This document shows positions 46,284 through 55,621 of a stretch of DNA of 64,000 bases, piece by piece. A program made the position numbers and the translations under genes. How positions within the stretch are numbered: the stretch's first letter is position 1; each line of letters opens with the position of its first letter. The notes beneath the pieces are model-generated. The model was not told the origin of the DNA. It saw nothing but the letters and a program-made list of their open reading frames with translations, and ran no database searches. Location of the stretch: contig CACVAU010000084.1 in assembly GCA_902727915.1 (NCBI GenBank), positions 7,962-71,961 on the forward strand, read 5' to 3'. This DNA is from an uncultured Sulfurovum sp. Lineage in GTDB: Bacteria; Campylobacterota; Campylobacteria; Campylobacterales; Sulfurovaceae.

Positions 46284-46317
46284 GTTAAACCCTTTATTGT
46301 AAAAATTATAACAACTA

Positions 46318-47139
46318 TTATAGCGTAAGAATCTGACGTAAATTAAAATGTACCATTGTCCCTTTATCTTTTTTTGAGCGTATATTCATCTCTATGTTTT
46401 CATCTTTACAATAAGCGCTAACCAATGCCAACCCTATACCTTCACCCCCATTCCCTTTACTGGACTGATAATACCTATTATAAACATTTTTAAGTACCTC
46501 ATCATCCATGCCAATGCCATAATCTTTAATAGTCAACTCAGCACTTTTTAATGTCACTTCAATTTGATGCTCTTTAGATGAATACTTCATGGCATTGGTC
46601 AATACATTGTCTAACATTTTTTCAAAACCAATTTTATCGACCATAATGCTATGAGGCGCTAAATTTAAAACAAATGCATTACGTTTTAATAAACGCATAA
46701 TTTGTACACGCTCCTCAATAAGTGCGACCACATCTGTTTTCTCTCGCTCAACAGTTTGTATCTCTTTTTTAATACTATAAAGTAACTCTTGATACAGCCT
46801 TTCCAAACGTTTTGAAGAATCCTCAATACGCCCTAAGCGTTTCAAAGACTTTTCATTTTCACTGCAAGTTCGACGTAATAACAAAGTATTTGCTTGTATG
46901 GTTGAAATAGGAATAGCCAATTCATGTAAAATTTCTTTGGTCAAGTGCAAAACATTTTCATCAATTTCATATTTTTGTTTTAACACATAGGTATTCACAA
47001 TAAAACCTAAAATTAATAAAATCACCAAAATTAATAGCGCAGGAATAACAATCTCCACATCTTCTTTAAGAAAACCATATAAAATAATAATTAAGACTGA
47101 AAGATACAAAATAATGAGTAGTAAAATCTGTTTTTTCAT
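46318..47139 (-). CDS. Membrane sensor histidine kinase
   Basis: A 273-residue kinase with two N-terminal membrane segments (about 4-23 and 30-52) and almost no periplasmic part, so it may sense within the membrane. The H-box is LTKEILHELAIPIST near residue 72. The ATPase domain has N-box DNVLTNAMKYS, G1 KDYGIGMDDE and G2 GEGIGLALV. It is divergent from the TonB receptor gene; the likely partner regulator lies on the far side of that receptor (49235-49885). Confidence 0.9.
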   Translation of the reverse strand: MKKQILLLIILYLSVLIIILYGFLKEDVEIVIPALLILVILLILGFIVNTYVLKQKYEIDENVLHLTKEILHELAIPISTIQANTLLLRRTCSENEKSLKRLGRIEDSSKRLERLYQELLYSIKKEIQTVEREKTDVVALIEERVQIMRLLKRNAFVLNLAPHSIMVDKIGFEKMLDNVLTNAMKYSSKEHQIEVTLKSAELTIKDYGIGMDDEVLKNVYNRYYQSSKGNGGEGIGLALVSAYCKDENIEMNIRSKKDKGTMVHFNLRQILTL

Positions 47140-47229
47140 GGAAATATCATAGCTATGATTTGTTTAACAGTAAATTAACACTTCTTTTCTATTATCAGGC
47201 AATTCATATATAAAGAGGGCTAATTTTCT

Positions 47230-49251
47230 ATGAAAAAAGTAATTTATTTATCACTGGCAGTCATTGCGACACTACAAGCTGAAGAAATATTAGAAGACAT
47301 TTCTATTACAGAACTAGGGACAACCCAAATTGTAAAGAATATTTCAGGAGAAGAATTAAAGTCTGCTGACTTAGCTGAAGCTTTACACAAAAATGTGCCA
47401 AGTATTTCTATTATTAGACGTAGTGGAATTGCCAATGACATTTTACTTAGAGGTCAAAAACGTGACAATATTAACGTAACCATTGATGGAGCCAAAGTAC
47501 ATGGTGCTTGTCCAAACAGAATGGATCCACCAACTTCACATGTTGTAACCCATGCCATTGAAGATGTGGTGGTACAAGAGGGGCCTTTTGATGTGGAAGA
47601 GTTTGGGGTATTAAGTGGTTCAGTAAAAGTTAAAACAAAACAACCTACCAAAGAAGTTCATGGGGACATCTCTTTAAATGCAGGTTCATTTGACTACAAA
47701 AAAGCTTCAGGTACTATTTCTGGAGGAACGGACAAAGTACGTTTCTTATTTTCTGCTTCCACTGAAGAAGGTGGACAATATGAAGATGGGAAAGGTAGAG
47801 ACTTCTCTGAACAATTACAAGACTACACAGCAAGTACCCCTGCACCTACTGACCCTACAAAAGATGATGCTCGTTTTAATTACAGTACAGCCAACAAAGG
47901 TAAAGATGCTTTTGAAAAAAACATGTACATGGGAAAAGTTTTTGTAGACTTTAGCCCTGATCAAGCTTTAGAATTTTCTTATACAGCCAACAGAAGTGAT
48001 AATGTACTCTACCCATCAACCCCAATGGATGCACTCTATGATGACAGTGATATTTTTAATCTTCAATACTCTCTTAAAAACCTTTCTCCTTACTCTAAAG
48101 AACTCAACGTACAAGCTTACAACTCAAAAGTTGACCACCCAATGAGTACCAAGTTTAGAAATGCTGGACAAATGATGTACATGACACATGCCTTAACTAC
48201 AGAAGCTACTGGACTTAAAGTAAAAAATGCCGTAGATGCCTTTGGTCAAAACATTGTTTATGGAGTAGATGGAAGCAAAAGAAACTGGGATGGTGCTTAC
48301 AATATGACTACCGTAGCCACAGGTGCTACAAACACTACTAGAAAAAGTATTAATGATGTAGACACTCAAAACATCGGTGTTTTTATAAAGTCTAAAAAAG
48401 CGTTAGGACAACTAACCCTTGAAATGGGTGCAAGATATGATGATACCTCTATAGAAACTGCTTCTCTTACCTCAAAGAACAATGACTATGAAGCACTCTC
48501 TGCTAATATTTTTGCTAACTATCAAGTAAATGATAATACTAAATACTTTGCTGGAGTGGGAAAGTCTAGTCGTGTACCAGATGCTAGAGAACTCTACTTT
48601 GTGAATAAAACAGGGGGCATTACAGGTAACGAAAACCTAAATCAAACAACTAACTACGAACTAGACTTTGGTGTTGAGAAACAATACGACAATGGTGCTA
48701 TCAAAGCAAAAACTTTTTACTCTAAACTAAAAGATTACATCTATTACAATGGAAGCCAAACAAATACCAATTTTGAGAACATTGATGCTACTATTTATGG
48801 GCTAGAGCTAAGCAGCTCCTATATGCCAAGAGATGATGTTTATCTTTCTGCTGGAGCCGTTTATAAAAAAGGTAAAAAAGATACCCAACCAACAGGTCAA
48901 ACCAACACAAACCTAGCTGACATTACGCCTTTAAAACTCAATGCTACAGCTGCCTATGATTATGATGAAAATGGAATGGTTGAAGTATCCATTGTGGCAG
49001 CTGACAAATGGGATACTATAGACAGTGACAACAACGAACAAACACTTGCTGGTTATGGTGTGGTGAACTTAAAAACAACCCGTAATTTTGACAATGGCTT
49101 AGCCTTTACCTTAGGGCTAGACAATGCATTTGACAAAGCATACGCAAATACTAACACCTACAATGACCTTGTTCTCATTAGTGGTGGAGATACCATGCTT
49201 ATTAATGAACCTGGTCGCTATGTTTACTTGAATGCTAAGTATCAGTTTTAA
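47230..49251 (+). CDS. TonB-dependent outer-membrane receptor (possible copper receptor)
   Basis: A 673-residue receptor. A short signal peptide (residues 1-17, ending LQA) is followed by a plug domain, in which VPSISIIRRSGIANDILLRG and the CPNRMDPPTSHV motif lie near residues 40-110. The barrel ends with aromatic residues (YLNAKYQF). The Cys/Met/His-containing CPNRMDPP region resembles the plug of NosA/OprC copper receptors, so copper uptake is a reasonable guess. It is flanked by a kinase gene (divergent) and a response regulator gene (convergent, overlapping by 17 bases), suggesting two-component control. Confidence 0.85.
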   Translation: MKKVIYLSLAVIATLQAEEILEDISITELGTTQIVKNISGEELKSADLAEALHKNVPSISIIRRSGIANDILLRGQKRDNINVTIDGAKVHGACPNRMDPPTSHVVTHAIEDVVVQEGPFDVEEFGVLSGSVKVKTKQPTKEVHGDISLNAGSFDYKKASGTISGGTDKVRFLFSASTEEGGQYEDGKGRDFSEQLQDYTASTPAPTDPTKDDARFNYSTANKGKDAFEKNMYMGKVFVDFSPDQALEFSYTANRSDNVLYPSTPMDALYDDSDIFNLQYSLKNLSPYSKELNVQAYNSKVDHPMSTKFRNAGQMMYMTHALTTEATGLKVKNAVDAFGQNIVYGVDGSKRNWDGAYNMTTVATGATNTTRKSINDVDTQNIGVFIKSKKALGQLTLEMGARYDDTSIETASLTSKNNDYEALSANIFANYQVNDNTKYFAGVGKSSRVPDARELYFVNKTGGITGNENLNQTTNYELDFGVEKQYDNGAIKAKTFYSKLKDYIYYNGSQTNTNFENIDATIYGLELSSSYMPRDDVYLSAGAVYKKGKKDTQPTGQTNTNLADITPLKLNATAAYDYDENGMVEVSIVAADKWDTIDSDNNEQTLAGYGVVNLKTTRNFDNGLAFTLGLDNAFDKAYANTNTYNDLVLISGGDTMLINEPGRYVYLNAKYQF

Positions 49252-49885
49252 ACCGATACCCAACCCCCCGAATATTCTCAATATTTGGAAAATATTTTTT
49301 GAGTGTTGTAACATAAACCCTTACAGCACCTAAACTTGACTCTTCATTGGTATGCCATAAGCGCTCTTCTATAGTTTGAAGAGAAACAACTTCTCCTTTA
49401 GCATGCAGTAAGAGTAAAAATAAATCCATTGTCTTCCCACCAAGTTTAATCACCTTACCATTCAAAGAGAGTTCTTTTGCACTGCTATCTAAACAATAGC
49501 TTCCCACTTGAACTTTTTCAGCACGTATTTGTCTTCGCAATAAAGCTCTAATACGAAGTAACAGTTCATCTAAATCAATGGGTTTCTTCATGTAGTCATC
49601 TGCTCCAACATCAAAACCTTGAGTTAAAGAGACTTTGTCATCACGAGAGGTTAAAAACATTGTTGGAGTAACATCACCAGCATCACGTAGCTGTTTTAAA
49701 AGGGAAAATCCTGTTTCATAAGGGAGGTTTACATCAAAAAGATAAAGATCAAACTTTTCTTCATACGTTATATCAAGTGCTGAATAAGGGTCAAGTGCTG
49801 TAGACACTTCAAAGCCCTCCTCTTCAAGGAAGTCTTCTAAAGTGTCATTAAAAAGTTTATCATCTTCAAGTACAAGTATCTTCAT
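49235..49885 (-). CDS. OmpR-family response regulator
   Basis: A 216-residue regulator. The receiver domain has the acid pair ED near residues 7-8, phosphoacceptor Asp in LYLFDVNLP near residue 53 and Lys in KKPID near residue 101. The C-terminal winged helix (about 125-215) has LFLLLLHAKGEVVS and VYVTTLKKYF. Its last 17 bases overlap the 3' end of the convergent TonB receptor gene. It follows fabG closely (4 bases) but probably serves the kinase at 46318-47139. Confidence 0.92.
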   Translation of the reverse strand: MKILVLEDDKLFNDTLEDFLEEEGFEVSTALDPYSALDITYEEKFDLYLFDVNLPYETGFSLLKQLRDAGDVTPTMFLTSRDDKVSLTQGFDVGADDYMKKPIDLDELLLRIRALLRRQIRAEKVQVGSYCLDSSAKELSLNGKVIKLGGKTMDLFLLLLHAKGEVVSLQTIEERLWHTNEESSLGAVRVYVTTLKKYFPNIENIRGVGYRFKTDT

Positions 49886-49889
49886 ACTT

Positions 49890-50633
49890 TTACATCATCA
49901 TCCCACCATTTACCTTTAAGGTCTCACCCGTAATGTACGAAGCGTGGTCACTTAAAAGAAATGCTGTTGCTTCAGCAACTTCAGAAGGGTTACCAAAACG
50001 TGCCATAGGAATTTTTGCTGTAAAAGCATCTTTTACCTCATCTTTTAATACCTCTGTCATCTCTGTAGCAATAAATCCTGGTGTAATACTGTTATAACGA
50101 ATTCCAGAAGTAGCTGCCTCAATAGCAAATGACTTAGTCATAGCAATGGTTCCACCTTTAGAAGCAGCATAGTTTGTTTGACCAGCATTACCTGTCTCCC
50201 CAACAATAGAAGCAATGTTCACAACTGAACCAAAACGCTTTTTACGCATGGTCTTCAGCGCTTCCCTACAACCAATAAATGATGATGTTAAATTCGCATT
50301 AATAACATCCATAAACTGCGCACTTTTCATTCTCATGGCTAAACCATCTTTAGTAATACCAGCATTATTTACAAGATAAGCAAGTTCTCCATCTACTGTG
50401 ACAATACTTTTCATAGCATCTACAAAAGCTTTTTCATCACTTACGTCAAATCCAATAACTTCAGCCTCACCACCAGCTGCCATAATATCAGCTTGAACAG
50501 CTTTAGCTTCTGCTTCACCAGAACGATAATTTATCCATACCTTAAGACCAAAACCTGCTAAAGATTTTGCTATCTCTGCACCTATACCTCTGCTTGAACC
50601 TGTTACCAATACATTTTTACCTGTAAATTTCAT
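49890..50633 (-). CDS. fabG: 3-oxoacyl-[ACP] reductase FabG
   Basis: A 247-residue short-chain dehydrogenase for the first reduction step in fatty-acid elongation. The NADPH motif is TGSSRGIGAEIAKSL, followed by NNAGITKDGLAMRM and the catalytic YAASKGG; the PGFIATEMT block is typical of FabG. AAAAGG is 6 bases from the ATG at 50633. The response regulator begins 4 bases after the stop. Confidence 0.95.
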   Translation of the reverse strand: MKFTGKNVLVTGSSRGIGAEIAKSLAGFGLKVWINYRSGEAEAKAVQADIMAAGGEAEVIGFDVSDEKAFVDAMKSIVTVDGELAYLVNNAGITKDGLAMRMKSAQFMDVINANLTSSFIGCREALKTMRKKRFGSVVNIASIVGETGNAGQTNYAASKGGTIAMTKSFAIEAATSGIRYNSITPGFIATEMTEVLKDEVKDAFTAKIPMARFGNPSEVAEATAFLLSDHASYITGETLKVNGGMMM

Positions 50634-50750
50634 CAATTACCTTTTTCAAATAAATTGGCTTATTGTAGTTTATTGTTTGTTAAATTATTATGAAAAGTAT
50701 GGGGTAAAGGTTGGTCTAAAAAGTTTGTGTAGATAGATAAGCTCTATCTA

Positions 50751-51092
50751 CTACTTATGTGGGAAAAAAGCTTCTTTAACCTTATCAAATAAGTCATAAT
50801 CTTCATCTACAAGTTTCGATTTTACAATGATATGATTGAGTTGTTTTAAAACAGACATTTTCGTATAGGTCTCATTCATCAGACCATTGGCAATCATAGA
50901 GATTTGAGTATCTATATTGTAATCTTTTGCCATAACTTCATCAAGTAAAGCACAAGCCTCTTCTTGAGAAGCATCAAAATTTTGCTTCATAAAACGAGAA
51001 AATAAGGGACGCTCTGCATCTAAATCCTTATTGTCTAATTTAATAACATGACAAAACAGTGCTGCTACTGATTCTTTTAGCATAGTATCCAT
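50751..51092 (-). CDS. Helical protein, possibly TerB-like
   Basis: A 113-residue acidic, all-helical cytoplasmic protein with no signal. A pattern of ALFCHVIKLDNKDLDAERPLFSRF and EEACALLDEVM vaguely resembles the TerB/DjlA N-terminal fold. That is a weak impression. AAGGAGGC precedes the start, a strong Shine-Dalgarno. It lies between fabG and gpmI on the same strand. Confidence 0.65.
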   Translation of the reverse strand: MDTMLKESVAALFCHVIKLDNKDLDAERPLFSRFMKQNFDASQEEACALLDEVMAKDYNIDTQISMIANGLMNETYTKMSVLKQLNHIIVKSKLVDEDYDLFDKVKEAFFPHK

Positions 51093-51170
51093 TTTAATAA
51101 GCCTCCTTTTTAAACTTTACGTATATTTTATAATAGCTAAATAAACATAATTTAAAATAAAATTGTTTCT

Positions 51171-52652
51171 TTATATTAGACTTTTATCCATCTCGTTAGG
51201 TATATCGAGTCCCATAATTTCTAAGACCGTTGGCGCAACATTATTTAAGCCCCCTCCCTCTTTTAATGCCTTAACCTTTTTATCGACCACATAACACCAA
51301 ACATCACCAACAGTATGGTTGGTTAGCCTATTCCCCTCACTGTCTTTCATCTCTTCACAATTTCCATGGTCGGATGTTAAAACAATGGAGTAATCACATT
51401 CTTTAGCTTTTGTGATAATCTTTCCAAGCTCTAAATCAACAGCAGTAACAGCAAGAAGGGCAGCTTCATAATTTCCTGTATGTCCAACCATATCACCATT
51501 CGCAAAATTGACTACTATGAGTTCATACTTTTCATCCATACCTGTTCTTACAGCTTCACCTACTTCTACTGCTGACATTTCAGGTTTCATATCATAAGTT
51601 TTCACATCTGGACTCGGAATTAACACACGACTCTCACCAATCACAGGTTCTTCTACTCCTCCGTTTAAAAAGAACGTTACATGTGCATACTTTTCAGTTT
51701 CAGCTGTATGAAGTTGAGAAAGTTTGGCATCAGCAACAACTTCTGCCAAAGTATTTTTAGGCACAGCTTTATCAAACATAATTGGATGACTAAAAGAAGC
51801 ATCATATTTGGTTAATGTTGTCAAATTTAAAGGTAAAAAGTCACGTTCAAAACCATCAAAAACTTCATTGCCCAATGCCATGGTAATTTCACGAACTCGG
51901 TCTGAACGGAAGTTTGCAATCACCACAGCATCATTCTCTTTCATTCCTGCATAAGCATTTAAGGCAACTGGTTCTAAAAACTCATCTAAAATATTTTTTT
52001 CATAACTCTGGCTCACATAAGTTTGAGCATCTACACTTATTGAGGGTTCAGCCTTAACCATTGCGTTATAGCCTTTTTCTATTCGTTCCCAACGGTTATC
52101 TCTATCCATGGTATGAAAACGTCCAGCGATGGTAGCTATGGAAATTTTCTCTGAACAAATGCTCTCTATCTGCTCAATGTACGTTCTGGCTGACGTTGGA
52201 GAAACATCACGACCATCTGTAATAAGGTGTAAAAATACTTCTTTACCCCATTTTTCAGAAAGTTGTGCCAAACCAATAAGGTGTTTAATATGTGAATGCA
52301 CTCCACCATCACTCAAAAGCCCCACAATATGTACCCTGTTGCTTTTGTCTAATGTACCATTTAAGGCAACATTCTCTTCAATGCTTCCATCTTCAATTGC
52401 CAAAGAAACTTTGACCAAATCTTGATATAAAATACGCCCAGCACCAATGCTCATATGCCCAACTTCTGAATTTCCCATTTGACCTTCAGGTAGCCCAACA
52501 CTGAGTCCATGTGTCGCAATAAGTGTTTTAGGAGCATCTTCCATAAGTTTGTCATATGTTGGTTTTGTGGCATCTTTAAATGCGTTACAGGTACTATCTG
52601 GTTTGCATCCTATTCCATCGGTGATGATTAAAACAGTTTTTTGTATCTTCAT
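51171..52652 (-). CDS. gpmI: 2,3-bisphosphoglycerate-independent phosphoglycerate mutase
   Basis: A 493-residue Mn-dependent enzyme interconverting 3- and 2-phosphoglycerate in glycolysis or gluconeogenesis. The N-terminal metal site is LIITDGIGC, the phospho-Ser is in MGNSEVGHMSIGAGR near residue 60, and the C-terminal metal ligands are in TSDHGNCEEM and TNHTVGDV. The longer reading from 52697 is rejected, since the family begins near MKIQKTVLI. It is divergent from mraY by 87 bases. Confidence 0.95.
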   Translation of the reverse strand: MKIQKTVLIITDGIGCKPDSTCNAFKDATKPTYDKLMEDAPKTLIATHGLSVGLPEGQMGNSEVGHMSIGAGRILYQDLVKVSLAIEDGSIEENVALNGTLDKSNRVHIVGLLSDGGVHSHIKHLIGLAQLSEKWGKEVFLHLITDGRDVSPTSARTYIEQIESICSEKISIATIAGRFHTMDRDNRWERIEKGYNAMVKAEPSISVDAQTYVSQSYEKNILDEFLEPVALNAYAGMKENDAVVIANFRSDRVREITMALGNEVFDGFERDFLPLNLTTLTKYDASFSHPIMFDKAVPKNTLAEVVADAKLSQLHTAETEKYAHVTFFLNGGVEEPVIGESRVLIPSPDVKTYDMKPEMSAVEVGEAVRTGMDEKYELIVVNFANGDMVGHTGNYEAALLAVTAVDLELGKIITKAKECDYSIVLTSDHGNCEEMKDSEGNRLTNHTVGDVWCYVVDKKVKALKEGGGLNNVAPTVLEIMGLDIPNEMDKSLI

Positions 52653-52739
52653 TTGAGCTTTGACCCTATCTTTATAAAATTTTAAGTAAAATAACACTTA
52701 TTTACTTAAATAGACACTAATATCAGGATATTACTTCAT

Positions 52740-53804
52740 ATGTTATACGCTTTCTACGAATATTTCGACATCAACATTTTCCAATATATTTCTGTTCGAG
52801 CTGGTTTTGGTTTTTTTATCTCTTTTTTTCTTACCCTTTATCTTTTACCAAAATATATGGCTTGGGCAATTTCCAAAAAGACACATCAACCCATAAACAA
52901 ATATGTTCCCAATCATGCCTCTAAAGCCAATACCCCAACCATGGGTGGTGCTATCTTTGTTATCTCAACGGTTATAGCTCTTTTATTTACTTCTAACTTC
53001 TCTAACCCCTACATCATTGCTGGATTGATTGCCTTAGTCGGTTTTGCGCTGGTTGGCTTTCAAGATGACTTAGGGAAAGTCTTAACAGGGGATAACCTAC
53101 AGGGACTTTCTGCTAAAGGAAAACTTCTATTGCAAGGAGTCATTGGTGCTGTTGTATCCATGTACCTCATACTGGTTGCAGACTTTCCAACAAGCATGTA
53201 CATTCCTTTTCTCAAAGAGCCACTTTTTGACTTGGGCATCTACTTTGCCATTCCATTTTGGGTCTTTGTATTTTTAGCTGTCACCAATGCCGTAAACTTA
53301 ACCGATGGACTCGATGGACTGGCAACGGTTCCTTCTATCTTTTCACTTGCAACCTTAGGAGTTATTGTCTATTTAACAGGTCATGCCATCTTCTCAGGTT
53401 ACCTTTACATGCCAAATATCAAAGGGGTTGGAGAAGTCACCATTTTAGCAGCTTCACTCTCAGGAGCCTTACTTGGTTTCTTATGGTATAACTGTTACCC
53501 AGCAGAAATCTTTATGGGTGACACAGGTTCATTGGCGATTGGTGGGGTTATCGCTTACATGGCAATTATTGGTAAGTCAGAAGTTTTATTAGTCCTTATA
53601 GGCTTTATTTTTCTTATTGAAACCATCTCGGTTATCTTACAAGTAGGATCATATAAACTACGACAAAAACGGGTCTTTCTTATGGCTCCTATTCATCACC
53701 ACTTTGAGATGAAAAAATGGGCTGAAAACAAAATTATTGTACGTTTTTGGATGATTGCCTTCTTGTCGAACATCTTAGCACTTATCTCACTAAAAATTCG
53801 GTAA
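52740..53804 (+). CDS. mraY: Phospho-MurNAc-pentapeptide transferase MraY
   Basis: A 354-residue, ten-span enzyme that makes lipid I. The catalytic region has [13 protein letters not shown] near residue 183, [12 protein letters not shown] near residue 257 and the HHHFE loop near residue 320. It leads directly into murD, as in many cell-wall clusters. Confidence 0.97.
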   Translation: MLYAFYEYFDINIFQYISVRAGFGFFISFFLTLYLLPKYMAWAISKKTHQPINKYVPNHASKANTPTMGGAIFVISTVIALLFTSNFSNPYIIAGLIALVGFALVGFQDDLGKVLTGDNLQGLSAKGKLLLQGVIGAVVSMYLILVADFPTSMYIPFLKEPLFDLGIYFAIPFWVFVFLAVTNAVNLTDGLDGLATVPSIFSLATLGVIVYLTGHAIFSGYLYMPNIKGVGEVTILAASLSGALLGFLWYNCYPAEIFMGDTGSLAIGGVIAYMAIIGKSEVLLVLIGFIFLIETISVILQVGSYKLRQKRVFLMAPIHHHFEMKKWAENKIIVRFWMIAFLSNILALISLKIR

Positions 53805-53809
53805 TAAAC

Positions 53810-55024
53810 ATGGAAGCTACCTTAAAACCCACACTTTTTGGATACGGACTCACCACAAAAGCCATTGCTAAAAGCCTTGGTGGAGGCTGTACTTTTTTTG
53901 ATGACAATGCTAAAGAAGCCTATACAGACGCAGACAATAACCAAATCTTACCTTCACATCTTTTTGACCCTGAAAACTCAAAACTGGAAGTAACCACACC
54001 CAGTGTACCTCCATCTCATCCTCTCATACAATCAGCTCAAAACCTGATGAGTGAGTATGACTTCTTTGCCAAAGAGATGCCTTTTAGCATTTGGATTTCA
54101 GGAACAAATGGAAAAACAACCACCACACAAATGCTAACCCACCTTTTAGAAGAAAAAGGTGCTATAAGTGGTGGAAATATTGGTACACCTTTAGCAGAGC
54201 TAGATACAAAAGCACCTATTTGGGTTTTAGAATCAAGCTCTTTTACCCTACATCATACCCATATTGCCTCACCAAACATCTATTTACTACTACCAATCAC
54301 CCCTGACCACTTAGACTGGCATGTGACCCCTGAACAGTATGAAGCAGACAAACTCAAACCTCTACTCACCATGAAAGAGGGAGAACTAGCACTGCTACCA
54401 AAAGGTTTAAACCTACCAAAAACAGATGCTTTTGTGGTCGAATACGATTCAGCCGAATTTTTAGCAAACTATTTTGACATTGACAACTCTAAAATTCGTT
54501 TTAAAGCTGCCTTTTTAGAAGATGCTCTAATAGCCCTAGCTGTCACAAAAACACTTTTTGATAAAGTAGACTATGAGAAAATCAATGCTTTTACTTTAGA
54601 CAACCATCGACAAGAAGAGACAAAAGACAAACTTGGAAGACTATGGGTCAACGATTCCAAGGCGACTAATTTAGATGCAACCATACAAGCCGTGAAAACC
54701 TATGATGATAAATTCATAAGACTTATTATCGGTGGTAATGATAAAGGTTCTGACCTAGAACCTCTATTTCAACTTTTACAAGTAAAAAAAGTACAACTCT
54801 ATACCATTGGTGCAAACTCGCAAAGACTGGCTAATTTGGCAAATAAATACAGCATAAACTTTACAGCTTGTGAGACCTTAGAAAATGCCATTAAGAGCAT
54901 CTACACTGAAAGAACCCAAAACGATGTAGCCCTGCTCTCACCAGCAGCTGCAAGTTTTGATCAATTTAATTCTTACAAACATCGTGGAGAAGAATTTTTT
55001 AGAATAATAAACTCTATCAGATAG
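53810..55024 (+). CDS. murD: UDP-MurNAc-L-alanine:D-glutamate ligase MurD
   Basis: A 404-residue Mur ligase. The ATP loop is WISGTNGKTTTTQML near residues 95-109; LPITPDHLDWH and NDSKATNLDAT are as expected in MurD. An in-frame extension reaching back into mraY is rejected; the ATG at 53810 lies 5 bases after the mraY stop and gives a natural start. It is the last host gene before tRNA-Phe and the island. Confidence 0.95.
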   Translation: MEATLKPTLFGYGLTTKAIAKSLGGGCTFFDDNAKEAYTDADNNQILPSHLFDPENSKLEVTTPSVPPSHPLIQSAQNLMSEYDFFAKEMPFSIWISGTNGKTTTTQMLTHLLEEKGAISGGNIGTPLAELDTKAPIWVLESSSFTLHHTHIASPNIYLLLPITPDHLDWHVTPEQYEADKLKPLLTMKEGELALLPKGLNLPKTDAFVVEYDSAEFLANYFDIDNSKIRFKAAFLEDALIALAVTKTLFDKVDYEKINAFTLDNHRQEETKDKLGRLWVNDSKATNLDATIQAVKTYDDKFIRLIIGGNDKGSDLEPLFQLLQVKKVQLYTIGANSQRLANLANKYSINFTACETLENAIKSIYTERTQNDVALLSPAAASFDQFNSYKHRGEEFFRIINSIR

Positions 55025-55044
55025 TTTAAGAATTAATTAAGTTT

Positions 55045-55068
55045 AAGTGGCTATAATTTCAGCCACTT
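55045..55068 (+). terminator. Hairpin after murD
   Basis: An 8-bp stem (AAGTGGCT / AGCCACTT) with an 8-base loop, 21 bases after murD. It has no clear T-run, so the terminator call is moderate. Confidence 0.5.
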
Positions 55069-55093
55069 CAAACATGAAGTACTACAAAATAGT

Positions 55094-55169
55094 GGCTCCA
55101 TAGCTCAGTTGGTAGAGCAAAGGATTGAAAATCCTTGTGTCGGCAGTTCGATTCTGTCTGGCGCCACCA
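55094..55169 (+). tRNA. tRNA-Phe (GAA), island integration site
   Basis: A full cloverleaf with D-arm GCTCAGTTGGTAGAGC, anticodon loop TTGAAAA between AGGAT/ATCCT and T-loop GTTCGAT, with encoded CCA. The acceptor stem GGCTCCA / TGGCGCC has one mismatch (T4 facing C69). The 3' part of the gene and the following 44 bases are repeated at 62137-62229, marking this as the attachment site of the island. Confidence 0.95.
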
Positions 55170-55213
55170 CTTACAAATCCCATAAAATCTTACTTTCAAG
55201 CAACTTTTTTAAT
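55121..55213 (+). repeat. Left direct repeat (att site in tRNA-Phe)
   Basis: A 93-base copy running from the anticodon stem of tRNA-Phe to 44 bases past its CCA end. It matches 62137-62229 at 89 of 93 positions; mismatches fall at the fourth base and at three positions in the downstream tail. It is the left boundary of the island. Confidence 0.92.
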
Positions 55214-55340
55214 CAATCAAATTATAGCATAAATATTTTTTAGTAACTGTATTTTCTTCTTTATCAAACAGAGTCAAATCAAAATGATAAATCTTAGCTA
55301 AATTCCTATAAGCCTTGTCTCTTTTTATCAGCCTCATCAT
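55209..55340 (-). CDS. Short ORF at the island's left edge, doubtful
   Basis: A 43-residue reading frame (MMRLIKRDKAYRNLAKIYHF at the start) next to the left repeat and opposite the truncated vapD. No family recognised and no clear Shine-Dalgarno. It may be a remnant of a longer gene or chance. Confidence 0.2.
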   Translation of the reverse strand: MMRLIKRDKAYRNLAKIYHFDLTLFDKEENTVTKKYLCYNLID

Positions 55341-55351
55341 ATTTAGCCTCG

Positions 55352-55576
55352 TATAATCCTGCCTATGATGAGATTAGAAAAACAATGGATAATCTAGGTT
55401 TTAACTGGGTTCAATGAAGTCTATATCTAGCTAGGGAAGAGCATAACTCTTTAACTACAGTTTATAAAACCATTGATAGACTCAAAAATATTAATTGGTT
55501 TAAAAACTCTGTTAGAGATATTAGAGCTTTTAAAGTTGAGGATTGGTCTGATTTTACTGAAATTGTAAAAGGATAA
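55352..55576 (+). pseudogene. vapD: VapD fragment with UGA at an invariant glycine
   Basis: The frame reads YNPAYDEIRKTMDNLGFNWVQ, then TGA (55415-55417), then [19 protein letters not shown] and [20 protein letters not shown], ending TAA. This is the C-terminal three-quarters of VapD, a Cas2-like toxin endoribonuclease found in toxin-antitoxin settings. In VapD the residue between Q and S is glycine, so TGA stands exactly where Gly is required. The N-terminal strand (about 17 residues, including the catalytic Asp region) is missing; upstream sequence does not restore it and an in-frame TAG lies near 55298. It is therefore a truncated gene, either UGA=Gly coded like its neighbours or a GGA-to-TGA mutant of a standard-code gene. 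Confidence 0.8.
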
Positions 55577-55593
55577 TTTTTTATCCTTTTTTT
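55568..55593 (+). terminator. Terminator after vapD
   Basis: A 9-bp stem (AAAGGATAA / TTATCCTTT) with a 4-base loop and a 7-T run overlaps the vapD stop. Confidence 0.8.
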
Positions 55594-55600
55594 CTTCAAC

Positions 55601-55621
55601 AAAAAAAGGGAACTAATCCCT
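55601..55621 (-). terminator. Terminator after the small recoded gene
   Basis: On the minus strand a 5-bp stem (AGGGA / TCCCT) with a 5-base loop is followed by seven T residues. It overlaps the TAG stop at 55620-55622 and faces the vapD terminator. Confidence 0.65.
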
